64,000 nt of DNA from assembly GCF_003144035.1 (NCBI RefSeq), contig NZ_QFWT01000006.1, forward strand, positions 124,001 to 188,000, read 5' to 3'. Source of the stretch: Vibrio albus (lineage in GTDB: Bacteria > Pseudomonadota > Gammaproteobacteria > Enterobacterales > Vibrionaceae). Position 1 is the first letter of the stretch, and each line of letters opens with the position of its first letter. The notes beneath the pieces are model-generated. The model was not told the origin of the DNA, ran no database searches, and worked only from the letters and a program-made list of their open reading frames with translations. Shown here piece after piece: positions 29,594 to 36,761 of this stretch. A program made the position numbers and the translations under genes.

Positions 29594-30601
29594 TTATGCT
29601 GACTTCAACTTAATACGGCGCACTGCTAGAGGAACCGTAATAATGCTGATTGGGTTAGATTGGCACTCGAGATCAAAACCTCGATTCATGCTCTTTGGTT
29701 CTGTTCTGGCGTAATGCGGAACACCAATAGTGTTAACTGTGTCGTTATAATCTGCTGGTGCGAATCGAGTTAGACATAAGCCGGGAACGACAGGGATTAA
29801 GATTGCTTCATCGGATGCGATAAAACGAGTATCACCAACAAATGCATCGTATTCTTCCCAAACTACGGAACCGAATAAAATTGAATCATTGTCATCACGT
29901 AAAACTTCACCGTCTTTGTAATATTTATATGATTCTTTAACATCTTCTGCTGATTCGAGAGCATCAAAGAACGTAGAGCCACACAGAGCAACCCAGCGAG
30001 GAACATTGGTTACTTTGAGGGCGTCACGGGATTTTTTCTTGATTGCACGAATCTGTTTCTTTGTATCGGCTGTGGTTACGTCAAGTTCATCAACTTCCGG
30101 TACAATTCCAAATGCATCATGGATATCTAAGATAACTTCTCCATCGGCATCAAGAATCTTGCCGACAAATGCACCTGCTCTTTGATATTCAATGGTAGCT
30201 TCATTGTTATTTTTCATTACATCAAAACGTTCAAGCATGAAATCTTGGACTAAATCTTCGTATGACTGATTACCAAACGGGCGCGTGTTTTGGAAATCGT
30301 CAGCGAGTAAGCTACCAAATTGTTTTAAATGGGTAGTCGCAAATTTGATGATCTTGCGTTTATCATCATCATTCATTTGACCATCGGAACCACGAATAGA
30401 GTTTTTTACCAGGTTAACAAATCCATTTTTATATTCGATGGCAAAATCAGTAGTTGATATACCTCGTTCTTCGAATAACTTAAGGGCTTTGATTCGACCA
30501 GGAACAGTATCACTTTGGTTGATTGCATCAGTAAGGGCTGATACAGAAAACATATCTTGGTTTGAGATCAGCTCTTCACAGTTTTTGGTATAGAAAGACA
30601 T
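29594..30601 (-). CDS. Major capsid protein, lambda gpE family
   Basis: The 335-residue protein begins with the gpE-type MSFYTKNCEELISNQDMFSV. The central part has DIHDAFGI and the conserved ALCGSTFFDAL, and the C-terminus carries the family ending with VPHYARTEPKSMNRGFDLEC then VPLAVRRIKL, which lines up with the lambda gpE tail. HK97-fold shell proteins of this family form the head. The gene has its own good ribosome site (GGTGAAAAAGTT then ATG). No decoration protein D or portal B lies nearby. Identification rests on pattern only. Confidence 0.8.
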   Translation of the reverse strand: MSFYTKNCEELISNQDMFSVSALTDAINQSDTVPGRIKALKLFEERGISTTDFAIEYKNGFVNLVKNSIRGSDGQMNDDDKRKIIKFATTHLKQFGSLLADDFQNTRPFGNQSYEDLVQDFMLERFDVMKNNNEATIEYQRAGAFVGKILDADGEVILDIHDAFGIVPEVDELDVTTADTKKQIRAIKKKSRDALKVTNVPRWVALCGSTFFDALESAEDVKESYKYYKDGEVLRDDNDSILFGSVVWEEYDAFVGDTRFIASDEAILIPVVPGLCLTRFAPADYNDTVNTIGVPHYARTEPKSMNRGFDLECQSNPISIITVPLAVRRIKLKSA

Positions 30602-30663
30602 AACTTTTTCACCTCAGTTCAGTTTTGAAAGTGGTGATAGTTTCGTTTTTATACCTGGTGAAT

Positions 30664-31281
30664 TCACGAAATAGGGTATTTCGCTATTGGTTCAATTTCT
30701 TGTAACCAGTATTCTTGCATTCTTTCTGTAGGCCATGAATTTTCTAACTCTTTGTAAAGGTTAGTGTCTTCTTCTGATATCTTTTCTTTTGCTTTCATAT
30801 CTGACCATATTTGATTTACCAATTTCGCAGCTTCTGCGTCTAGCAAAGTGGTAATTTGCTTATAGGTATAGCTCTTATTATCTCTCCACATGTTAATAGC
30901 ATGATGTTTAAACCACTTTTCAAAATATCGGTATTTGCGGTTTGGAATATTGCATCTTGAAGGGAACGGGCCAAAAGGGGATGTAGTATAAATATGGGCG
31001 TAATCATCGAGCAATTTCAGCGCCAATTCCTCATTACCTAATGTTCGTAATTGTTCTGCGGCTTCAATTATCGAAAAGCGGCTTCCATTAGAATGGTATG
31101 CATCAGATAAATCACCAGTTGAAAGTACCTTTTCTATCACGTAGCCAATGCGCTCATATAGAATCTTTTCAGACCATCGCAATTTATTTTTCCAGCCAGT
31201 ATGTTTCTTGAATCCTCTCCATGCGGCTGTTTCAAATTTTATTTTGTCACTCTTATGTGTAAAGAAATCGTTAAATATCAT
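30664..31281 (-). CDS. Hypothetical protein with weak DUF4375/DMP19-like region
   Basis: The 205-residue protein is charged and helical. Residues about 45-95 (ERIGYVIEKVLSTGDLSDAY, then EAAEQLRTLGNEELALKLLD) recall the DUF4375 pattern, in which an N-terminal helix bundle is followed by a length-counting loop. DMP19 of that family mimics DNA and blocks a repressor. The match is weak and no function is claimed. It lies between the 66-residue gene and the capsid gene. Confidence 0.45.
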   Translation of the reverse strand: MIFNDFFTHKSDKIKFETAAWRGFKKHTGWKNKLRWSEKILYERIGYVIEKVLSTGDLSDAYHSNGSRFSIIEAAEQLRTLGNEELALKLLDDYAHIYTTSPFGPFPSRCNIPNRKYRYFEKWFKHHAINMWRDNKSYTYKQITTLLDAEAAKLVNQIWSDMKAKEKISEEDTNLYKELENSWPTERMQEYWLQEIEPIAKYPIS

Positions 31282-31305
31282 GTGATCATCGCAGTATTGT
31301 GTGAA

Positions 31306-31330
31306 TAAAAAGGGAGCTATTTAGCTCCCT
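31306..31330 (-). terminator. Intercistronic terminator in the element
   Basis: Minus strand AGGGAGCT and AGCTCCCT form an 8-bp stem followed by TTTTTAT, in the gap between the 66-residue and the 205-residue genes. It would limit early transcripts from reaching the head genes. Confidence 0.75.
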
Positions 31331-31348
31331 AGCTTCTCAGTTTTTAAC

Positions 31349-31549
31349 TTAAGCTGCTTTAATTAATTTCTGACTCATTAACATATTAGTTAGCCGTTCA
31401 ATTTCTTGAGCCCGTTCCACCTGCTGAGATAGCAATTCATCGAGATCCATTTCGTTTAGCTCAGTTATTCCACCTTGTTGACTAAGCATTGCTTGGATAC
31501 GAACTTGACGTGCTAGTTTTTGTATTTTTGCCAACTCATTGTTGTTCAT
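31349..31549 (-). CDS. Small hypothetical protein, coiled-coil-like
   Basis: The 66-residue product MNNNELAKIQKLARQVRIQA... is almost entirely helical with heptad-like Leu/Ile spacing and an acidic middle. No family is recognised. It lies just downstream of the origin-like array and before a terminator, so it belongs to the replication unit. Confidence 0.55.
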   Translation of the reverse strand: MNNNELAKIQKLARQVRIQAMLSQQGGITELNEMDLDELLSQQVERAQEIERLTNMLMSQKLIKAA

Positions 31550-31594
31550 TTTTACGACTCTCTTTTTGTCTGTTGTTTAATATAAAGTTTGTTA

Positions 31595-31690
31595 CCTAAC
31601 CCTACTAACCTGCTAACTATTGTTAATAAGATATTGATTCTTAAGTTATTTTTTCGGTTAGGATCATGGTTAGCCAAGTAAGAAGGTTAG
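31595..31690. repeat. Origin-like iteron array A
   Basis: CTAACC at 31596 and 31605, CTAAC at 31613, then about 37 bp of AT-rich DNA, then GGTTAG at 31656, 31668 and 31685. The two halves are inverted. It fills the gap after the primase-helicase gene, where P4-type satellites can hold replication sites bound by their own primase. Confidence 0.6.
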
Positions 31691-31691
31691 G

Positions 31692-34253
31692 CTACCAATC
31701 AATCATCCACTCTGGCTTTTTATGATCGCCACCCGTAACAGATACACCGTAAAATGTGGCTTTATTTTTGGGTTTAGCTATTCGAATTTCTCCATAACGT
31801 TCCGCAGCGGCTTTAAATTCACTACTAAACCTGCCTGGAGATTTATGGCGGTCAATTCCCTCATACGAGCAAAAACGTAGATAAGCATGAAAAAGAAGTT
31901 GATCATGTCTTAGTGGATAACTTGCACTTGGCATACCTCCCACTTGTGCTTTTGCTTCTGGGTGGTAGTAGAGCCCGGATGCAAACTTTATCATTGGGTC
32001 AGTTTCTGCCAATACTTCTCTTGCATCATCGCCATTTGTCGCATCATGGAGAATTTTTCGCATAGCGTGCTCCCCACCGTTATCAGCCATCCATGAAAGT
32101 AAGTATTGGATAATAGCCGGCACTTCTTGACGTAACGCCTCTTTTAGCCCTTGTTTCTTCTGTTGTTCTGATACTTTTCGATAAAGGTGAATAATTACTC
32201 TGCGCCTAGCAATAGCACCGCCTTTATCGCTAAACCTCATGGGATCATTATTTACTGCCAAAATAACAGCTCGGATATAAGCATTGAACGATTGACCATA
32301 TAAACGACGGCAAGAAACAGGATCTCCACCGGTTATTTTCTTTAATCCGGATCCCTCTCCTTGATAGTGTTCCATGTCTGCCAGATATAACAGAGCTGAA
32401 TTTACAATATCAGCCCTACGCTCAGGTGTTTCTAAGTCTTTGCTTTCTATACTACTGACACTTGATTCACCAACCAGCAAACCAATCAAACCGGCTAAAG
32501 TGCTTTTTCCCGTTCCACCTGGACCAACTACCTCAATGAATTTCTGCCAGTCATAGCGCCTTAGTAGCACCATGAGCATGGCGGCTAAGATAATATTGAA
32601 TCTGCGTTGAGCTCGTTCATCATCGACATTGGAGTCGTTCAGTCCTGAAACAAACAGTAAATAGTCCCTAAAGTTTGGGCATTCATCTAATGTTCCGTTG
32701 GATGGGTAGTAGTCAACCCCAGTAGAATATCTAGCGTATAGCTGGCGAACATTACAAGCTGTGAATTTACCGGTTAATGGGTTTAACACTCCATTTTTAA
32801 AAACGATTTTACTTGAATCCGGCATAGGCATAGATTCGAGTTCATAAGTTAAAGCTTTAGCCACTCCACCAATTTTACTTGATGCAAACCCATCCTCACC
32901 ATAGTGCTTCTTGAGTAAGTCATAAGTAACTCGTTCTAGTCGCTTAGTGGCCACACCGTTTGATTTCCAGAACCCAGCTTTATTATCCCATTTGTACAAT
33001 TCGCCCTCATCATCATCAACAGCCAATTGACCATGTAGATTGCTAGCCAGGAAAAAGGCTACTTTTGAGTCTTTTCCTAGATCTGGCCTAACCATTTTAC
33101 TTTGTCCTAACCCATTTGATTTTATACCTAACCCTATATAACTACCTGTATTTACTATGTTATTATCTTTTTGGTTAGGTAGGTTAGTAGGGTTAGGTAT
33201 AGTTTTCTTGTGTTCAGTGTTTAGTTTGATAGCTGCCATTAATTGTTGTTTGGCAAAATTAACTCCTTCCTGGCTAGCAAGATCATTCCAATCTGTTCCC
33301 GTTTCCGTATCGCCATCTGTGAATTTAGGTATTGCGACATATCCATCACATATATTTGCAGCTTGTTCAGCTTTTGCTATTCCCGTTTCATCTGCGTCTG
33401 CTGCAATAAAGATCTCTACATTTGGATATAGCTTCCGAATTGTTTCGGCTACACCAGGTAATTGACCAGCACTAAACGCACAAACAGACTGATCACCAGT
33501 AAGTTCTTTTACCGTTGCTGCTGTTGCAAACCCCTCTGATATCCATATTCTTGGAGCCTTGGAAAGTTCGCTTCCGAGCGGTTCATCCAGGACAAAAAAG
33601 CCTCCTGCTTTTTGACCGCCAGATAAACCCTCTTTTCTGTTGTGGGAAATAAGCTCTAAACTAATTATTCCCTGAACGCTCTTTATTGGAACAATTAGTG
33701 TTCCTTGCTCAAATGCAGGCCTGTTTGAACCATTGCTAATCGCTTTAGATAAAATTCTTGCTCCGTGAGGATGAATCCCTTTTGCAACTAAGTAGAAATG
33801 GTCTTTTGGTGCTTCTTTGCTGCTTTTCCAAATGTAACTAGCTCTTTCAACAGCCTTTTTTCGTCTCAGATTTTGAGATCTCTCATCTTTCTGCTTTTGC
33901 TCGGCAATTTGTTTTTTCTTTTGGATGAAAGCTTCTTTATCTAATGGAGTGTTAGTGATCCCAACCATTGGAGCGACCAGTTTTGCAGCTTCTAGAACAC
34001 TACAATTCATAGCTCCAGCCACCAAAGACAATCCGTCACCTGCTTTTGCCTGCTTTTCGCCTTTGTCTATGCAATCACCACAGAGCCAGGTTCCTCGACC
34101 ATTTTTATTATCAAATCTGAATCGGGTTTTTCCGTCCTTACAAATTGGACATGGACCGTGTTTACCATTTCTTGGGACTGGTATTCCAAGATCATCCAAT
34201 ATGCTTTGCCAGTTGCCTGTAGCAGCAATTGAGACTTCCGTTACAATCGTCAT
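31692..34253 (-). CDS. P4-alpha-type primase-helicase
   Basis: P4 alpha is a single protein that primes, unwinds and binds the origin. This 853-residue protein has an N-terminal zinc site CPIC...CGDC (about 35-60), a TOPRIM-like primase region with IWISEGFATAATVKELTGDQ and IAADADETG (about 235-300), and a C-terminal D5/SF3-type helicase with Walker A GPGGTGKST (about 575-583) and LYLADMEHYQ. P4 alpha is 777 residues. The second origin-like array lies inside its gene. It should let the element replicate without host initiation proteins. Confidence 0.9.
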   Translation of the reverse strand: MTIVTEVSIAATGNWQSILDDLGIPVPRNGKHGPCPICKDGKTRFRFDNKNGRGTWLCGDCIDKGEKQAKAGDGLSLVAGAMNCSVLEAAKLVAPMVGITNTPLDKEAFIQKKKQIAEQKQKDERSQNLRRKKAVERASYIWKSSKEAPKDHFYLVAKGIHPHGARILSKAISNGSNRPAFEQGTLIVPIKSVQGIISLELISHNRKEGLSGGQKAGGFFVLDEPLGSELSKAPRIWISEGFATAATVKELTGDQSVCAFSAGQLPGVAETIRKLYPNVEIFIAADADETGIAKAEQAANICDGYVAIPKFTDGDTETGTDWNDLASQEGVNFAKQQLMAAIKLNTEHKKTIPNPTNLPNQKDNNIVNTGSYIGLGIKSNGLGQSKMVRPDLGKDSKVAFFLASNLHGQLAVDDDEGELYKWDNKAGFWKSNGVATKRLERVTYDLLKKHYGEDGFASSKIGGVAKALTYELESMPMPDSSKIVFKNGVLNPLTGKFTACNVRQLYARYSTGVDYYPSNGTLDECPNFRDYLLFVSGLNDSNVDDERAQRRFNIILAAMLMVLLRRYDWQKFIEVVGPGGTGKSTLAGLIGLLVGESSVSSIESKDLETPERRADIVNSALLYLADMEHYQGEGSGLKKITGGDPVSCRRLYGQSFNAYIRAVILAVNNDPMRFSDKGGAIARRRVIIHLYRKVSEQQKKQGLKEALRQEVPAIIQYLLSWMADNGGEHAMRKILHDATNGDDAREVLAETDPMIKFASGLYYHPEAKAQVGGMPSASYPLRHDQLLFHAYLRFCSYEGIDRHKSPGRFSSEFKAAAERYGEIRIAKPKNKATFYGVSVTGGDHKKPEWMIDW
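33088..33196. repeat. Origin-like iteron array B inside the primase gene
   Basis: CTAACC at 33088, 33107 and 33128, 39 bp of AT-rich DNA, then GGTTAG at 33173, 33182 and 33191. The layout equals array A: three motifs, AT-rich spacer, three inverted motifs. In the protein this is a low-complexity linker (about 355-390), so coding constraint is loose there. Confidence 0.65.
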
Positions 34254-34265
34254 ATTGCTACCTCC

Positions 34266-34451
34266 TTAAGCTAGGATGGTCTTTGGAGTATCTTTCACCG
34301 GAATTCGGCTGATAAAAACAAGAGGGAGTCCAGATAAAGCCTTACGAGCTTTTTCTTCTGATGAAGCAAAAACTGACTTTGTTCTTATGCGCTTTAAATC
34401 TGAGAATTTTGCACCATTGGCTTTACTGGCGATCAAGTAGGTATAGATCAT
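34266..34451 (-). CDS. Icd-like (host cell division inhibitor-like) small protein
   Basis: The ATG at 34451 is preceded by AGGAAG and gives 61 residues (MIYTYLIASKANGAKFSDLK and on). Proteins of this shape, with a short hydrophobic start and a central Ser/Glu/Lys-rich turn, are annotated as Icd-like or Ash family in P4-like satellites, where Icd blocks host division. The frame is open upstream to 34739, as is common for this locus, but I judge that part to be regulatory leader. It is followed at once by the primase gene. Confidence 0.6.
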   Translation of the reverse strand: MIYTYLIASKANGAKFSDLKRIRTKSVFASSEEKARKALSGLPLVFISRIPVKDTPKTILA

Positions 34452-34750
34452 TATTATTCTTCCTATGCTGTAGAAACATAGGCGAACAGAGAGCCGCAAA
34501 GACAATGGGCGGCATAGGTGCGCCCAGAGGTCGGGAGCTTTTCTTTGGCTCTCTGCTCTGCTCCCGAATTCTGGATACACTGCGGGCGCAGTGCTAAAAA
34601 ATTCGGTATGGGGTAATCCTATGCTTTCCAAAGCTTGCGAGTGTCTTAAGTTCGCCTGCCTGTCGTTGGGTGTCTTATGTCCAACAGGAAATATCATGCC
34701 ACTTATCCCAGAAACTATCAATAGATTAGATGTCATCAAACAACCCCTAA
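34452..34750 (-). promoter_or_regulatory. Structured leader between alpA and the Icd-like gene
   Basis: The 300 bp hold an 11-nt direct repeat (GTGTCTTAAGT 34641, GTGTCTTATGT 34670), a hairpin from CCTGTCGTTGG and CCAACAGG (34659-34688), and an inverted repeat CGGGAGC (34532) with GCTCCCG (34559). P4 satellites keep the CI antisense-type immunity RNA in this place. No promoter was picked out with confidence. Confidence 0.45.
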
Positions 34751-34948
34751 TTATGCTCGAACACTTATCGCGTTATTAACCCACTGTAAAACCTCAGATA
34801 AACGCCATGCTATGGCACGCTCGCTTAACTGGATTCGTGATGGAAATTTCCCTTCCTTTTCCATTCTCCATCTTGTTTGACGAGATAGACCGGTTATTTC
34901 TTTGCACTCTCTTTCTCTGATTAGTCGATCATGTGTTTGATTTTCCAT
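34751..34948 (-). CDS. alpA: AlpA family transcriptional regulator
   Basis: AlpA-type proteins are small MerR-like winged-helix regulators that activate or act as excision factors in P4-like satellites. The 65-residue protein has the full pattern: RLIRERECKEITGLSRQTRW, then MEKEGKFPSRIQLSERAIAW and RLSEVLQWV. AGGAG lies 8 nt before the ATG, and the T-run of a terminator abuts that AGGAG. Transcription from upstream must therefore pass the terminator to express alpA. Confidence 0.92.
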   Translation of the reverse strand: MENQTHDRLIRERECKEITGLSRQTRWRMEKEGKFPSRIQLSERAIAWRLSEVLQWVNNAISVRA

Positions 34949-34961
34949 TGCCAGTTCTCCT

Positions 34962-35217
34962 AAAAAAAAGCCCCGACTTGTGAAAGTCAGGGCGTAGTTC
35001 TGAGCCAGTAAATTGGTTATACATCGTTGCTAATTTCAAAATTTAGATACAAAAAACCCCGGCATTTAGCCAGGGTTCAGATATAAAAAAACCAGCTTAT
35101 TAGCTGGTTATCAGTGTGGGCGCAACAACACCACGTTGCCTAAACTGTATCCGTTAACTGCCAACTTTGCAACAATCAGAAACGTAATAGACAAAAAACC
35201 AGCTTATTAGCTGGTTA
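34962..35217 (-). terminator. Stack of four intrinsic terminators before alpA
   Basis: All four point with the minus strand. T1 35193-35215 (ACCAGCT/AGCTGGT then TTTTTT). T2 35085-35108, the same stem. T3 35051-35077 (AACCCTGGC/GCCGGGGTT then TTTTTT). T4 34962-34994 (GCCCTGACTT/AAGTCGGGGC then eight T). One would be enough to end int transcription, so the extra ones suggest control of readthrough into alpA. Confidence 0.8.
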
Positions 35218-35257
35218 TTAGTATGGGCGCAACGACACCACATTGCCTAAACTGTAT
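35085..35257. repeat. 107-bp-period tandem repeat with terminator hairpins
   Basis: 35085-35150 and 35192-35257 are 66-bp copies with four mismatches. Each holds the AGCTGGT terminator stem and a second possible hairpin GCAAC/GTTGC (weakened in copy two). They fill most of the 340-bp gap between int and alpA, which has no other gene. Confidence 0.8.
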
Positions 35258-35288
35258 CTCTAAAGTGCAAATATTGCAATGAGTTTGA

Positions 35289-36542
35289 TTAGTTAGCTTT
35301 AAGCAAAGTGACTACATTTGATACCCCGTTGACCAATGGGGCGACTTGAGAAGCTAACATAGTTAATGCCTCTCTACGCTCGTCTAAGTAGTCATGCCTG
35401 TTATAGATCCCTTCAACACCTTTTAATTTGTGGTTTAGGCATCTTTCCGCAACGTGACCAGGTACACCATTCGCTGCCAGCAAACTACGGCACGTTCTGC
35501 GTAAATCATGGAGAGTAAAGTGCTCGAGACCAGCTTTACCAAGGATATTTTCTGGAGTGCGTCCCGGCCTGACTTTTAAGCCAAACATTTTAGCTAGTGC
35601 ATGGTTTAAAGTGTCTTCGGATATATGCGGACTTTTACTTGCTCTGCGTGGTGGGAATACATATTCAGAGCCACAAGAGCGCATTTTCAACTCTTCAAGC
35701 CAAGCAATAACTGCATTAGGCAGGGGGATAGTGAGGGGAACACCTGTTTTACTACGATTTTCAGGGATACGCCACTGCTGCTTTGTGAAATCAAACTCTT
35801 CCCATTGCGCAGCAATAAGCTCACCCTTACGAACGCCTAGACACACGAGTAATGCACAGGCTAGATAGTTTTCTCGTGTAAACTCGGCTGGATACTGGCG
35901 TAACACCTGAAACACAATAGATAACTCTTTTAAGCTCAGGTATCTATCTCTACTTTTCTCTAGCCCTCCAGCATCTGACATAGTGAATGCTTGAGCTGGA
36001 TTGCTATCCACAAGATCTAACTTTATTCCGTGACGAAATAGCTGTTTAGCATACATAAGAACATCATTGGCAATACTTGGCCTTCCGCTATTCATTACAG
36101 CATGAATAATTGCTCTTATGTCTCTTGGGGTTACCTCGGAGATAGCAAGCCCACCAATTACAGGAGCTATTTCTTTAGTGTAGATGCGCTTTGGTATATG
36201 TGGATGTTTTAGCCTTTGACTAATGTCAGTAGTAAACCAGTCATTAAAAAGATCATCAACAGAACGAATTACCTCTTGTTCTGCTTTCTTCTTTTCAATC
36301 TGTGGGTCGATTCCTGCTTTTACTTTTGATTTTATATCAATGGCTTGTTTCTTTGCCTCGGAAATACTTAATGCTGGATAGCACTCAGGAAGAGCAAACC
36401 ATTTTCGCTTTTTATCAAAACTATATCTGACCTCCCAGCGAGGTTTCCCACTGGATGCAATTCTAAAGTATAAACCTTCGCCAATAGCCCAGCGCCCGGG
36501 CTCACCTGCTTTGATTAGCTTATCTAGCTGCTTGTTATTCAT
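35289..36542 (-). CDS. int: P4-type tyrosine integrase
   Basis: The integrase catalyses insertion at the yicC 3' end. I choose the ATG at 36542 (MNNKQLDKLIKAGEPGRWAI), which has GGAGGGG before it; a start at 36596 has none. The 417-residue protein has the N-terminal DUF4102 arm-binding region (about 1-85), a core-binding domain, and the catalytic set: Arg in CLGVRKGEL, HDLRRTCRS, LNHKLKGVEGIY with the Tyr nucleophile. It is adjacent to the att repeat, as usual. Confidence 0.93.
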   Translation of the reverse strand: MNNKQLDKLIKAGEPGRWAIGEGLYFRIASSGKPRWEVRYSFDKKRKWFALPECYPALSISEAKKQAIDIKSKVKAGIDPQIEKKKAEQEVIRSVDDLFNDWFTTDISQRLKHPHIPKRIYTKEIAPVIGGLAISEVTPRDIRAIIHAVMNSGRPSIANDVLMYAKQLFRHGIKLDLVDSNPAQAFTMSDAGGLEKSRDRYLSLKELSIVFQVLRQYPAEFTRENYLACALLVCLGVRKGELIAAQWEEFDFTKQQWRIPENRSKTGVPLTIPLPNAVIAWLEELKMRSCGSEYVFPPRRASKSPHISEDTLNHALAKMFGLKVRPGRTPENILGKAGLEHFTLHDLRRTCRSLLAANGVPGHVAERCLNHKLKGVEGIYNRHDYLDERREALTMLASQVAPLVNGVSNVVTLLKAN

Positions 36543-36559
36543 AGCTACCCCTCCATAAC

Positions 36560-36629
36560 TGGATCCAAGAATAGCTAAATAATGGCATTTTTGCACACGT
36601 TATTATTTTATGGATCCGTATGTGGATCC
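36560..36629. repeat. Paired TGGATCC sites, right end
   Basis: TGGATCC occurs at 36611-36617 and 36623-36629, exactly 12 bp apart, with a third at 36560-36566 in the int leader. The att core itself contains TGGATCT. The pair mirrors the one at the left end. Confidence 0.6.
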
Positions 36630-36736
36630 ATATGTAGAGTTACTACCTGTATTATTTTGAAACCTCATGAAACAACAAAGCCCCTATTTTACAGGGGCTT
36701 GAGTTGTTTTTGTTACTTAATGATACCACTAAAAAC

Positions 36737-36761
36737 ATTATTCGATGTTTTGGATCTGTTC
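36737..36761 (-). repeat. att repeat, yicC side
   Basis: The copy of the 25-bp repeat that forms the last eight codons and stop of yicC (protein end EQIQNIE). Because it is identical to the far copy, insertion leaves the YicC protein unchanged. Confidence 0.93.

Larger units (their letters stand above)
26411..36761. mobile_element. P4-like phage satellite integrated at the 3' end of yicC
   Basis: The 10.3 kb between and including two 25-bp direct repeats is absent from the conserved yicC-gmk neighbourhood and differs from it in gene content, lower GC and codon use. All supported genes are on the minus strand: integrase, AlpA, Icd-like, primase-helicase, 66-aa and 205-aa unknowns, major capsid protein, 119-aa unknown, S49 protease, second tyrosine recombinase and Nu1-like protein. 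There is no large terminase, portal, tail, holin or lysis gene. A satellite that depends on a helper phage is the best reading. The yicC 3' end is also the attachment site of SXT/R391-mobilised islands, but no gene here supports that class. Confidence 0.88.

Noticed and set aside
34452..34739. Upstream extension of the Icd-like protein to 157 residues
   Set aside because: The good ribosome site stands at 34451 and the upstream part is hairpin-rich; such extensions recur at this locus without proof of translation.
35085..35257. Tandem repeats as a CRISPR array
   Set aside because: Only two copies, 66 bp long with terminator stems and no uniform spacers; no cas genes nearby.
26411..36761. Complete or simply decayed prophage
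   Set aside because: The P4-type int, AlpA, Icd-like and primase set is intact, genes are closely packed and no remnants of terminase, portal, tail or lysis genes are visible.
26411..36761. SXT/R391-mobilised genomic island
   Set aside because: The attachment site is the same, but no oriT-mimic or mobilisation gene could be recognised and the capsid genes point to phage satellites.
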